A stretch of DNA of 64,000 nucleotides from 38-11 sp964539975 (GTDB lineage Bacteria > Bacillota > Clostridia > Tissierellales > Dethiosulfatibacteraceae), in the NCBI GenBank assembly GCA_964539975.1, contig CAZIKK010000009.1:18806-82805 (forward strand). Reading direction: 5' to 3'. Made by a program: the position numbers and the translations under genes. The notes below the pieces were generated by a model, which was given only the letters and a program-made list of their open reading frames with translations, was not told the origin of the DNA and did no database searches. This document shows positions 8,400-16,903 of the stretch, piece after piece (the first letter of the stretch is position 1; each line of letters starts with the position of its first letter).

Positions 8400-10289
8400 T
8401 TACACAATATTACGTTTGTATTCTGAGAACATGCCTCTTATCAAAGTCATCTTCTCGTTCATGACAATTTGCAAATCAGATGCCTTGTGGTATTCTTCTT
8501 TTTCAATTGCCTGTCGAATTTGAGTAAAAATTGAAATTTGGGCCGTGCTGTCTTTCATGAGTTCTGCTCGCAATGTATTGATTTTTTGCCATCTAATAAC
8601 GTCTAGATCCGTTGCAAAATCTTCGTGCATTTTGTGGAAAGTTCTCAAAATTTCGATGTTATTTGGGATAATTCTTCCAACAAGCTCCATTGCCCACTTA
8701 TCCAGAATAACCAACTTGTAAGATCGAATTAAAGCTTGAGAAAAAACATTCCCTTTTTTTAGAAGCGCAACCCGGTCACCACCATTATTTAATCCTTGAA
8801 TGTTCTCATACACCGTGGCCGGCGCTTTCCCGAACAAAAGGTTTCTCTCCTCTTCCGTGTAGTGTTCGAACACATCCCACTCACTTCTATACTGCTTGTC
8901 TTTTTCCAAGTAAAAGCTGGTTTCACCTGGTTCTTTAGAAATTTCTTTTTCCAGACTCTCCAATGATAAACCCGACTCAATCGTTGCCTCGATCCCGTGC
9001 AAAGCTGCCATGTAAGATGAGGCCATGACCAGATAGGTATTGGATAAAGGGTTGGGTGATCTTAGTTCAAACCGGGTGGCCATTCTGTTGTTTAAATCTC
9101 TGATAACGCCCACCAATATAGACCTGTTCCTCGATGGAATCTCTTTCGTGTGTCCCAGCGAGGTAACCACACAGACAGGCGCTTCAAACCCAGGCTTCAA
9201 ACGATTCAAAGAGTCATTTGTAGATGACACAAAGGGATTGACCATATCATAGTTTCTTAGCACTCCCATCAAAGCGCCATATCCAATTTCACTCAAAAAA
9301 TCTTGGTGCATATCTTGAGGTGTAAATAAGTTAATGTAACGACCGTCTTTCAGCAACACAGCAGCGCCAATATGTGTGTGTTCTCCGTTGCCTGCGACGC
9401 CTTCCAAAGGTTTGGCCATGAATGTAGCTTCCAAACCATGATTTCTAAACATGTCCTCAATGATTTCCCGTGCTATGATTTCATTATCAGCTGCTTGCAG
9501 TGATTCATCGTATTTCCAGTCGATTTCCAACTGCTCCATTACATGTTTAAGTCGGCCCGTTGAACCAACACGGCTGGCAATGCCTCCCACTTCTTTGTGA
9601 GCCATTTCAGGTTCCAAGCCATATCTTTCAAGTTCATGCATACACTTTTCAAGCACAGTACGCACCGTTCCATGAGTTCTTTTCCAATATTGCTCTTTCA
9701 AACTTTGAGAAGTGGTTAAAGCGTCCAAGTTCGCTTTGTCTTCAGGCGTATTAACCCACAATTCCAGTTCTGTAGCAGAAGTTAGCACAACACGCTCAAT
9801 AGCATCTACTGAAAACCCGTATTTTTCACCCAACTCAGGCTTTTCTTTGAAAATCCTCATGAGCGTATCTGAGAATACTTTTCCCGTGCGTTTTAATATG
9901 GATCGAGAACAAACTCTTTTCTCATCATGAATCAGAAATGCAGGAATTCTAAGCGTTCCCACTGGTAATCCATTTTCATCACAATAGTAATCATAATTGT
10001 AATCCACAAACCACGTTGCTTCCAAATCCGGCACCAAATCCACTCTTGCATTGTTTAACGTGGCGATGCCTTTCAGATCAACTGATGAGCCGTCTGTTTG
10101 AATCCCATGCTGAAGCATTTCGTCCATATCATTGATGAACAGGCTGATTGGTATTTTTTCATCAGTCGCATTGCCGCCAATATCAATTCCCATCAATGAA
10201 ACAAACTGAATCTCAGGATGTTCCTTGAGCAAATTGACCAGGTGTTCCTTTGTTCGGTTCTTTGATTTGATAAAAAAAACTCGGTTCAT
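8400..10289 (-). CDS. Glutamine synthetase, long form with C-terminal extension
   Basis: An ATP-dependent glutamate-ammonia ligase-like protein. It has 629 residues against about 440-470 for ordinary GSI. The N-terminal part holds the beta-grasp signature DGSSVDLKGIATLNNARVDL. The catalytic part shows TSATELELWVN, a metal/ATP region EATFMAKPLEGVAGNGEHTH (E and H ligands) and NRSILVGVIRDLNNRMATRFELRSP. About 150 helical, charged residues follow (roughly 480-629). The canonical adenylylation tyrosine motif NLY was not found. Similar ~630-residue forms are annotated as glutamine synthetase in Clostridia. Whether this form makes glutamine or another gamma-glutamyl product cannot be read from sequence. 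It has its own promoter and terminator. Confidence 0.85.
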   Translation of the reverse strand: MNRVFFIKSKNRTKEHLVNLLKEHPEIQFVSLMGIDIGGNATDEKIPISLFINDMDEMLQHGIQTDGSSVDLKGIATLNNARVDLVPDLEATWFVDYNYDYYCDENGLPVGTLRIPAFLIHDEKRVCSRSILKRTGKVFSDTLMRIFKEKPELGEKYGFSVDAIERVVLTSATELELWVNTPEDKANLDALTTSQSLKEQYWKRTHGTVRTVLEKCMHELERYGLEPEMAHKEVGGIASRVGSTGRLKHVMEQLEIDWKYDESLQAADNEIIAREIIEDMFRNHGLEATFMAKPLEGVAGNGEHTHIGAAVLLKDGRYINLFTPQDMHQDFLSEIGYGALMGVLRNYDMVNPFVSSTNDSLNRLKPGFEAPVCVVTSLGHTKEIPSRNRSILVGVIRDLNNRMATRFELRSPNPLSNTYLVMASSYMAALHGIEATIESGLSLESLEKEISKEPGETSFYLEKDKQYRSEWDVFEHYTEEERNLLFGKAPATVYENIQGLNNGGDRVALLKKGNVFSQALIRSYKLVILDKWAMELVGRIIPNNIEILRTFHKMHEDFATDLDVIRWQKINTLRAELMKDSTAQISIFTQIRQAIEKEEYHKASDLQIVMNEKMTLIRGMFSEYKRNIV

Positions 10290-10323
10290 ATAAGACCTCC
10301 TGTAAAAGAAAATTATGCTTATT

Positions 10324-10352
10324 ATAATAGCACATCTTTCGTATATTCACAA
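10324..10352 (-). promoter_or_regulatory. Predicted promoter of the glutamine synthetase gene
   Basis: Minus-strand TTGTGA and TATTAT are 17 bases apart, about 35 bases ahead of the start codon. An alternative TATAAT overlaps it, shifted by three bases. Confidence 0.55.
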
Positions 10353-10384
10353 TATAATTCGTCTTAGGAAAATGTTTGTCCATA

Positions 10385-10432
10385 AAAAAAAGACAAAAAA
10401 TATTCTAATCCGAATATTTTTTGTCTTTTTTT
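10385..10432. terminator. Bidirectional rho-independent terminator
   Basis: Perfect 21-base arms around a six-base loop (taatcc), with A-runs on one side and T-runs on the other. It covers the stop codon of the second sirtuin gene and separates it from the glutamine synthetase promoter. Confidence 0.9.
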
Positions 10433-11177
10433 ATGATTCATTCGTTATCGAGTTCATTATTTCTTTCATCACTTTCCCGATGGGTTCATTGATCACCAAA
10501 TCTGCTTTCTGGTCAAATGGCGTAGCATCTTTGTTGATAAGTATCAAATGTTTCCCTTTAAAGTAATTTATAAACCCAGCTGCAGGGTATACGACCAACG
10601 ACGTGCCACCAATAATCAAAACTTCACATTTTGAAATATGTTCTAGTGATCGATCGATCACATCGTAATCAAGAGATTCTCCATACAAGACCACATCCGG
10701 TCTGACGATTCCATCGCAAATATGACATTTTGGTATTCCAGATATCTTCTGAATGTCTTCTACCGAATAGGTCGTTTTACACTTCATACAATAATTTCTA
10801 TAAATAGAGCCGTGCAGTTCTAAAACTTCTTTGCTTCCAGCTTTCTGGTGTAACCCGTCAATATTCTGGGTGATCACCGCTTTCAGTTTTCCCATCTGTT
10901 CCAATTTTGCTAGGGCATAATGAGCATCATTGGGTTCTGCCTCTGTGAATAAAATGTTTTTCCTGTAATAATCATAGAAAATATCAGTCTTACGTCTGAA
11001 AAAGCCACTACTTAGCATCTCTTCTGGTGGATAGCCATAATTGGATTGGGCTCGATAAAGTCCTTTTTCTGAACGAAAATCCGGTATGTTGCTTTCTGTT
11101 GAAACCCCAGCTCCTCCAAAAAATACCACTTCATTGCTCATCTTTAGAATTTGCGTCAGCTTTTCAATCTTGGTCAT
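10431..11177 (-). CDS. NAD-dependent protein deacylase, Sir2 family (second of two)
   Basis: A sirtuin of 248 residues: FGGAGVSTESNIPDFRS for NAD binding, QNIDGLHQKAGS plus the catalytic histidine in LELHGS, and zinc cysteines CMKCK...CHICDG. The proximal cysteines and the canonical QNxDxLH make this the more typical of the two sirtuins in the window. The start is MTKIEKL, with AAGGAGGTG about six bases before the ATG; longer frames upstream have no site. The start overlaps the end of the HAD phosphatase gene by 14 bases, so the two are probably co-translated. The two sirtuins are clearly diverged and are not recent duplicates. Confidence 0.94.
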   Translation of the reverse strand: MTKIEKLTQILKMSNEVVFFGGAGVSTESNIPDFRSEKGLYRAQSNYGYPPEEMLSSGFFRRKTDIFYDYYRKNILFTEAEPNDAHYALAKLEQMGKLKAVITQNIDGLHQKAGSKEVLELHGSIYRNYCMKCKTTYSVEDIQKISGIPKCHICDGIVRPDVVLYGESLDYDVIDRSLEHISKCEVLIIGGTSLVVYPAAGFINYFKGKHLILINKDATPFDQKADLVINEPIGKVMKEIMNSITNES

Positions 11178-11820
11178 GCATTCCACCTCCTTCATCAAAT
11201 ATGATTCCCAGCAACTCTTCAGGAACACCAATTAAATAGGTAGGATCATTGTCCTTGAGTGCTTCCTCTGAATTGTATCCCCAATTAACCGCCGCTATAT
11301 CCATCCCAACATGCTTGGTTGCCGTAATGTCGCGTATCTCATCTCCTACATACAAAGCTTCATTTTCACTCAACCCATATTTACTGACAATCTTTTTAAG
11401 TTTTCCTTCTTTTCCAAACATCCCTGCATTGTCAACGAAACTAAAGCAATTCAACTCATGTCGCTTTAAAAATTTGTGGACATTTTTTTTTGAATTAGAT
11501 GTCAAAACACCCATTAAGATTCCTTTTAAATGAAGGGTGTTAAGCACTGATTTCATCGTTGGTTGACACATGTCTATATTTTCAATGCTCCCATGAAGTA
11601 TCTTTCTTCCCCTTCTAATCATTCCGGGAATATTTCTTTTTTTTATGTCCAAATGATCGATCAACTCAAAAGCACTGAGTTTTTTCAAGCTTCCCATTTC
11701 ATCTTTTGAGACTTTCTTTATTTTGTATTTGTCTGCCAAGTCCAAATAGATTGTAAAATTAAAATCTTCTGTATCTGCCAATGTGCCATCAAAATCAAAT
11801 ATCACCATTTTATATTTCAT
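11164..11820 (-). CDS. HAD-superfamily hydrolase (phosphoglycolate phosphatase-like)
   Basis: A 218-residue haloacid-dehalogenase-type phosphatase. Motif I is IFDFDGTLADT (aspartates at about 9 and 11), motif II is VLTSNSKKN, motif III is the lysine in GKEGKLKKIV, and motif IV is YVGDEIRDI. A helical cap domain lies between motifs I and II, as in Gph-type enzymes. It would hydrolyse a small phosphorylated metabolite in the cytoplasm; the substrate is not predictable. It is first in a two-gene unit with the sirtuin at 10431-11177 and is divergent from rnmV. Confidence 0.88.
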   Translation of the reverse strand: MKYKMVIFDFDGTLADTEDFNFTIYLDLADKYKIKKVSKDEMGSLKKLSAFELIDHLDIKKRNIPGMIRRGRKILHGSIENIDMCQPTMKSVLNTLHLKGILMGVLTSNSKKNVHKFLKRHELNCFSFVDNAGMFGKEGKLKKIVSKYGLSENEALYVGDEIRDITATKHVGMDIAAVNWGYNSEEALKDNDPTYLIGVPEELLGIIFDEGGGMHDQD

Positions 11821-11884
11821 CGTCTACCCTCATTTCTATCTCTACCGTTAAGTATACTATAGGTTTCTCCCAATTCAAATACCA

Positions 11885-11914
11885 TTGGCATTATTTTACT
11901 GGATTCATTATAAT
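11885..11914 (+). promoter_or_regulatory. Predicted promoter of rnmV-rsmA
   Basis: TTGGCA and TATAAT are 18 bases apart, 28 bases ahead of the rnmV start; a second AT-rich hexamer follows. Confidence 0.65.
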
Positions 11915-11942
11915 AGTATAAAATACTATTCAAGGAGTTACA

Positions 11943-12500
11943 ATGCAAAAGATTCGACTGAAAGAGACCATCGTTGTTGAAGGAAAAGATGATGTGTCTG
12001 CTGTAAAGGCTGTTGTCGAAGCAGATATCATCACAACAAGCGGTTTAGGTTTGAATGATCAAATCATTAAAGAAATCAAAATGGCGGCCTCAACAACGGG
12101 TCTTATTGTTTTGACTGACCCTGATTTCCCGGGAAATAAAATCAGACAGATGCTAAATGATCTCATCCCCAACTTAAAACACGCCCATATCGCCAGAAAC
12201 AAAGCAACGAAAAATGGCAATGTTGGCGTTGAGAACGCCCGCCCTGAAGATATTTTAGATGCCTTATTAAATGCTCAAGCCACTCAAGTAACTTCAACCG
12301 TCTTGTTCTCAGAAATTGATCTATATAAGAATGGCTTGTCTGGTACCGCCGCTGCCTCAAAACGACGGCGGGAATTAGCGGAAAAGCTTCATATTGGCTA
12401 CTGTTCCGCCAAGCAGTTTTTAATAAGACTCAACCAATACGGTATCACACGCGATGCTTTTGAAGATGCTTTAAAAAAAATGGAGGAAATGGATGGATAA
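11943..12500 (+). CDS. rnmV: Ribonuclease M5 (5S rRNA maturation)
   Basis: Cleaves precursor 5S rRNA on both sides in Gram-positive bacteria. The 185-residue protein has an N-terminal Toprim domain with the catalytic glutamate in IVVEGKDDVSAVK (about residue 13) and the DxD metal site in IVLTDPDFPGNKIR. GVENARPEDILDAL and the basic C-terminal region match RNase M5. The gene begins behind AAGGAG. It overlaps rsmA by eight bases, the conserved rnmV-rsmA pair of Firmicutes, coupling 5S and 16S rRNA maturation. Confidence 0.95.
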   Translation: MQKIRLKETIVVEGKDDVSAVKAVVEADIITTSGLGLNDQIIKEIKMAASTTGLIVLTDPDFPGNKIRQMLNDLIPNLKHAHIARNKATKNGNVGVENARPEDILDALLNAQATQVTSTVLFSEIDLYKNGLSGTAAASKRRRELAEKLHIGYCSAKQFLIRLNQYGITRDAFEDALKKMEEMDG

Positions 12501-13368
12501 ACCACTTTATATATCAAAAAACACAAAAGACATTCTTAAACGGTACAACTTTTCAATGACAAAAGGTCTGGGACAAAACTTCTTGATTGATGGTCAAATG
12601 ATTGAAAAAATCTGCCAAGCTTCCAATTTGTCAAAAAACGATTCTATCCTTGAAATTGGACCCGGCATAGGGACTTTGTCTCAGTGTCTTTGTGAAAGAA
12701 GTCGCTTTGTCTTGGCAGTAGAAATTGATCAAGAGTTAGCAACTATTCACCACGAGACTCTCCCTTATGAAAATTTGAAGGTGATCTATGAGGATTTTCT
12801 TAAATTAAATCTTCAAAACTTGTTCAATACCTATTTGAAAGAGCCTCCAATCAAGGTGATCGCAAATATTCCTTATTACATCACCACTCCCATCATCATG
12901 AAATTGTTGGAGGAATCTCTTCCCATTGACACCATCACCGTCATGGTCCAAAAAGAAGTCGCCGAAAGACTAACTGCTTCCCCAGGATCTAAAAACTATG
13001 GTGCCATTTCTGCTGTGATTGCTTATCACACACAGGCCGAGATAGTTTTTACCGTTCCAAAGTCCGTTTTTTTACCCCAACCTAAAGTGGATTCTGCTGT
13101 GATTGTCATGACTCGTCACAAGACGCCACCGGTCACCTTGGAAAGCGAGGAATTGTTTTTCAAGCTTATTAAAGGCTCTTTTGGCCAAAGAAGAAAAACA
13201 ATGATCAATTCTGTGTCTGGTACGATTCCCAGCATAAAGAAAGACACTTTAAAGTCTGTATTGGAAAAGCTGGGATACAACCCAGCTTTAAGAGGAGAAA
13301 CTTTGGGCATTGAAGATTTTGCCATCATCTCCAATGCTTTACATCATCATACCAAATTGAATCCGTAG
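12493..13368 (+). CDS. rsmA: 16S rRNA dimethyladenosine transferase (KsgA/RsmA)
   Basis: Dimethylates two adjacent adenosines in helix 45 of 16S rRNA late in 30S assembly, using S-adenosylmethionine. It has 291 residues. The N-terminal GLGQNFLID and the SAM-binding ILEIGPGIGTLSQCLCE lead into AVEIDQEL; the catalytic motif is NIPYYITTPI. The C-terminal helical domain includes FGQRRKTMIN. The start codon lies inside the end of rnmV, six bases after GGAGG. Its last 22 bases overlap the end of iorB on the other strand, and no terminator separates the two converging genes. Confidence 0.97.
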   Translation: MDKPLYISKNTKDILKRYNFSMTKGLGQNFLIDGQMIEKICQASNLSKNDSILEIGPGIGTLSQCLCERSRFVLAVEIDQELATIHHETLPYENLKVIYEDFLKLNLQNLFNTYLKEPPIKVIANIPYYITTPIIMKLLEESLPIDTITVMVQKEVAERLTASPGSKNYGAISAVIAYHTQAEIVFTVPKSVFLPQPKVDSAVIVMTRHKTPPVTLESEELFFKLIKGSFGQRRKTMINSVSGTIPSIKKDTLKSVLEKLGYNPALRGETLGIEDFAIISNALHHHTKLNP

Positions 13369-13919
13369 TCAAATACAGCCAAATTAGTTTCTATAGACTT
13401 CTCAGGCACTTGTTCTTGGATGGTTTCTTTCCAAATTTTTGCTTCTATCTCCATATGCTTGGCCAATATTCCCAATAGTAATGTATTGGCCGCTTTATCC
13501 GTCCCTAACGCTTTGCTTTTTTCAATGGCATTAACACAAATCACATCAAAATCTTTTTCAAGTTGTCCTGGGATATCTTCCGGATAATCTGTTTCTTCAG
13601 CGATGACAGGAACTGGTGGTATGCGATAATCATTAAGGATGACTTTCCCACCTTTTTTGATATGCCCTTTCCATCTCCAAGCTTCCAACAATTCCATCCC
13701 CAACAAAACATTGCCACCTTTTGGAGAAATATTTGGTGAAAAGACATGCTCTGCCATCTTTACGCTTCCCCAAACCTTTCCACCTCTTTGGGCCAGACCA
13801 ACCACATCATTGCTTTTTACTTGATAGCCGGCTTTCATCCCTACACGACTGATGATTTCCGTTGTCAAAATCAATCCTTGGCCGCCCACACCAGCTACAA
13901 TAATCTGATAATTTGTCAT
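13347..13919 (-). CDS. iorB: Indolepyruvate:ferredoxin oxidoreductase, beta subunit
   Basis: The gamma-domain partner of IorA, which oxidatively decarboxylates aromatic 2-oxo acids (from Trp, Phe and Tyr transamination) to acyl-CoA with ferredoxin as acceptor. It has 190 residues with the family start IIVAGVGGQGLILTTEIISRVG and the region GLAQRGGKVWGSVKM. The start is MTNYQ at an ATG overlapping the TGA of iorA, with GGAGG upstream; longer frames are inside iorA. The 3' end overlaps rsmA by 22 bases on the opposite strand. Confidence 0.93.
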   Translation of the reverse strand: MTNYQIIVAGVGGQGLILTTEIISRVGMKAGYQVKSNDVVGLAQRGGKVWGSVKMAEHVFSPNISPKGGNVLLGMELLEAWRWKGHIKKGGKVILNDYRIPPVPVIAEETDYPEDIPGQLEKDFDVICVNAIEKSKALGTDKAANTLLLGILAKHMEIEAKIWKETIQEQVPEKSIETNLAVFDYGFNLV

Positions 13920-15709
13920 GAGGAAACCTCCTTCTTTCGTTTTATGGCTCCTACTGGACAAACCTGAGCACACACAGAACATCCTACACACATATCCGAA
14001 TTGATCGAAGACTTGAGTTTGTCAATTCCCTCATATTCTTTCATAACAATCGGTGGACAGTTTGTCTTGACACAGTTTCTACACCCAATACAAATAGATG
14101 GGTCTACATAGAATGGCGTTTCTTTAATCTTGAAATTCAAAGCACACGGTCTTGTGGTAATCACAACCGAAAGCCCTTCATGCTTCAGCTCTTCTTTGAT
14201 GGTTTTTGTTGCTTCCTTATATTTGAACTGATCCACAATTTTTATCCGATCAAATCCCATATTCTCGACAATCGATTCAACACTCACCTTCATGTCATAT
14301 TGTTCTCCATATTTCCCCGTTCCAGCATTGGGCTGTCCCCCTGTCATAGCTGTGGTGCCATTGTCAAGTATGATCAACGTCATATTATAATCCTTATCCA
14401 TCTGATGCAATAGGTTCAATAAACTCGGCATTCCTGAATGATAAAAGGTTCCATCTCCTATGACGGCTACCAACGGTTCTCTATTTCCTGATAAGTCATA
14501 TGCCTTAGACATGCCCTTCATTATGCTGATGCTTGACCCCATGCTAATGATGCTGTTCAATAGGTTCAGTGGTGGCAATACCGCCATAGAATAGCAGCCG
14601 ATATCCCCAATCACGCTTGCCTTTGATTTTTTCAATATGTCAAAAACGGGCCTATGGGGACACCCTGCGCAAAACATAGGTATTCTTGCAATGGTTTCAT
14701 TCTGAGATGTTTCGTCTTGACTTGCTTTTTTTATAACCCCCGCTTCAATCAGTCCTTTTTCAACCTCTTCCGTGTTTAGTTCTCCAGTGTGACTGAAGTA
14801 TTTTTTGCCTTCACAGTTAATGCCCATGATTTTAAGCTCATTTTCGATAAATGGCATCAACTCTTCTAGTACAAGAATCTTTGAGTAGTGATTGGCTAGA
14901 TCTTTAATCTTCTTAGTAGGCAAGGGGTAAACCATTCCCAATTTAAAAATACTAACAGGCAAATCCAACTCTTTAAGATTTTGATACATCAGCCCTGATG
15001 TGATGACCAGCACTTCGCTCTTTCTATGTTCCTCCAGACGATTGCCTTCCCATGTCTCACCAAACTCTGCCAATGTTTTTAGCCTTTCCTGCATGTCAAA
15101 TTGCTTCTGGAATGTATTTGGTGGGATCATGCCATAATCCTCTATTTTTTTTGAAAATCCTTTTATAGGATGAGCCTGTCTTTCGTCAATTGTAACAACA
15201 CTTCTTGAATGACAAAGGCGACTTGTGATCCGAACCATCACTGGCGCATTGTGTTTTTCGCTTAATTCCAATCCCATTTTCACAAAATCTTTTGCTTCCT
15301 GGCTATCGCTTGGGTCTAGAATCGGCATATTGGCAAACTTGCCTAATAGACGATTATCTTGTTCGTTTTGAGAACTCAGCATGCCTGGATCATCTCCTGT
15401 GACTAATACAAACCCCCCATTGATCCGGGTTTGAGTAAAAGTCATCAATGGATCTGCGCATACATTCACCCCAACATGTTTCATCGAAACCAACGTCCTA
15501 GCTCCTGCAAACGAAGCCCCAATGCCAACTTCCAATGCCACTTTCTCGTTGACCGAAAATTCCGAATAGATTTCCGGGTATTGAGTATTCAATACGTGCA
15601 TAATTTCAACTGTGGGTGATCCTGGAAAACTGGCAGCTACACCCCCTCCTGCTTCATAAAAGCCTCTGGCTATGGCAGCATTTCCTGACAATATATCCTT
15701 CTCCTTCAA
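13916..15709 (-). CDS. iorA: Indolepyruvate:ferredoxin oxidoreductase, alpha subunit
   Basis: The thiamine-diphosphate-dependent catalytic subunit, about 597 residues. The N-terminal pyrimidine-binding domain has GNAAIARGFYEAG and ASFPGSPTVEI. The TPP-binding domain shows the family motif IPMFCAGCPHRP, then VIGDGTFYHSGMPSLL and NGTTAMTGGQPNAGTG. Two 4Fe-4S clusters lie at the C-terminus: CIGCRNCVKTNC and CVGCSVCAQVC. The likely start is TTG at 15709, eight bases after GGGAGG; a GTG three codons earlier sits inside that ribosome site. It is co-translated with iorB. Together they suggest amino-acid fermentation or aryl-acid production. An inverted repeat overlaps the promoter and ribosome site. 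Confidence 0.94.
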   Translation of the reverse strand: MKEKDILSGNAAIARGFYEAGGGVAASFPGSPTVEIMHVLNTQYPEIYSEFSVNEKVALEVGIGASFAGARTLVSMKHVGVNVCADPLMTFTQTRINGGFVLVTGDDPGMLSSQNEQDNRLLGKFANMPILDPSDSQEAKDFVKMGLELSEKHNAPVMVRITSRLCHSRSVVTIDERQAHPIKGFSKKIEDYGMIPPNTFQKQFDMQERLKTLAEFGETWEGNRLEEHRKSEVLVITSGLMYQNLKELDLPVSIFKLGMVYPLPTKKIKDLANHYSKILVLEELMPFIENELKIMGINCEGKKYFSHTGELNTEEVEKGLIEAGVIKKASQDETSQNETIARIPMFCAGCPHRPVFDILKKSKASVIGDIGCYSMAVLPPLNLLNSIISMGSSISIMKGMSKAYDLSGNREPLVAVIGDGTFYHSGMPSLLNLLHQMDKDYNMTLIILDNGTTAMTGGQPNAGTGKYGEQYDMKVSVESIVENMGFDRIKIVDQFKYKEATKTIKEELKHEGLSVVITTRPCALNFKIKETPFYVDPSICIGCRNCVKTNCPPIVMKEYEGIDKLKSSINSDMCVGCSVCAQVCPVGAIKRKKEVSS

Positions 15710-15715
15710 ATGCAA

Positions 15716-15759
15716 CACCTCCCTATCTTTTATTATACCATAGGGAGGTGGTTTGTCAT
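15716..15759 (-). promoter_or_regulatory. iorAB promoter with overlapping inverted repeat
   Basis: On the minus strand ATGACA and TATAAT are 16 bases apart, just after the preceding gene. Eleven-base inverted arms cacctccctat/atagggaggtg (15716-15726 and 15740-15750) flank the -10 box, and one arm contains the iorA ribosome site. The repeat may be an operator. In RNA reading through from the upstream gene it would form a hairpin hiding the GGGAGG. Confidence 0.6.
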
Positions 15760-15766
15760 GATGATT

Positions 15767-16777
15767 CTATTGTGTGACGATTTCTATAATCCTCTGAACC
15801 TGTTCTTCGCCGTAGGACACCGCATAATTTGAGTTTGTGTACACAGCATCCTGGGTCAGGATTATATGATGCTCGTAGTTTTTAAACTGAATATAGGCTT
15901 CATCGTCAACTGTCATTATCTGCTCCGATTCAATATCAAAAGAGATGCTTTTTAAGTAAGCCAACAACTCCTCAATGATTTTCCTGTCTTTTATGGTCTT
16001 TCGATGTTCAAACTCGTCTTTCTTATAAAAGTCAAAGTTCTCGACATCCGTTGCTTCTAGGTTCCATAAAGGATGGTAATTGCCACTGGCTCTCAGGCCT
16101 TCCAGTTTTATGGAAAAAGGATTTTTCAAATCTGTGATCTCCTCCTCCACTTGAAAAGCCATGCTTAACTGCATAGAATAATGGATGCTTTCAAAATTCA
16201 ACATACCCGGTTTGATCACATTTCCCCATGAATCCAATTCAAAGTCCTCCTGATAGGTGGAACTACTCCTACTTGAAACAGTAGCCGCGCCTTCTTCTGG
16301 CCTTTCAAAATCATCAAAAGGTTCTATTAGTGCTCGGTCTTCTTGATAAAACACCTGCCATGAAAAATCATTAATGATTTGTTTAATAAAAGAAACATCC
16401 CGATCATTTCTCTCTAATCCACTTACATGGAATGGGTTTTCTAGATTTTCTCGCCAAACATGCATGGACAAAAGCCCTTGAAAGAATAATGTGTCTTCAT
16501 CCTGTATCCTTTGATAAACGCCATATCTTACATTTGCTCTGGAATCCAAGGCGTCTTGATAATCACTTGCTCTCCATAATGCAGATGTTTCTGTTTCTAA
16601 CCAGAAATTTTTGCCTTCAAATTCAATCGTCATTTGATCTAAAAATCGGTTGGCTTCTACCAAAATTTGTTGATCTATCTGTTCTGCCAATCGGTTCTCT
16701 GTGTATTGATCAAATAAATGCTTTCCAATCCATATAATTGCAATTCCTACTATTAGACTCAACACTACTTTTTTCAT
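15767..16777 (-). CDS. Unrecognised membrane-anchored extracytoplasmic protein
   Basis: I do not recognise this family. The 336-residue product starts MKKVVLSLIVGIAIIWIGKHLF, one uncleaved-looking N-terminal membrane segment without a lipobox. An acidic, aromatic-rich domain follows with no cysteines. A serine-rich linker (TVSSRSSSTYQ) divides the protein around residue 170, and the C-terminal half is strand-rich (YIQFKNYEHHIILTQDAVYTNSNYAV). The domain would lie outside the cell. ATG at 16777 is chosen because GGAGG lies six bases upstream; a GTG two codons earlier is possible. It is upstream of iorA but iorA has its own promoter. It diverges from the GNAT-nitrilase gene. Confidence 0.7.
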   Translation of the reverse strand: MKKVVLSLIVGIAIIWIGKHLFDQYTENRLAEQIDQQILVEANRFLDQMTIEFEGKNFWLETETSALWRASDYQDALDSRANVRYGVYQRIQDEDTLFFQGLLSMHVWRENLENPFHVSGLERNDRDVSFIKQIINDFSWQVFYQEDRALIEPFDDFERPEEGAATVSSRSSSTYQEDFELDSWGNVIKPGMLNFESIHYSMQLSMAFQVEEEITDLKNPFSIKLEGLRASGNYHPLWNLEATDVENFDFYKKDEFEHRKTIKDRKIIEELLAYLKSISFDIESEQIMTVDDEAYIQFKNYEHHIILTQDAVYTNSNYAVSYGEEQVQRIIEIVTQ

Positions 16778-16833
16778 TGCCACCCTCCAAGCCGTCCATC
16801 TGATCGTGAATATTATAACACGGTCATCATTGC

Positions 16834-16862
16834 TTTACTACCGTTTGAATAACCTATATAAT
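16834..16862 (+). promoter_or_regulatory. Predicted promoter of the GNAT-nitrilase fusion gene
   Basis: TTTACT and TATAAT are 17 bases apart, about 40 bases ahead of the start codon. The -35 match is weak. Confidence 0.45.
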
Positions 16863-16903
16863 AAATGTAACATTTTCGCATCTAATTTCGAGGAGTGATC
16901 GTA

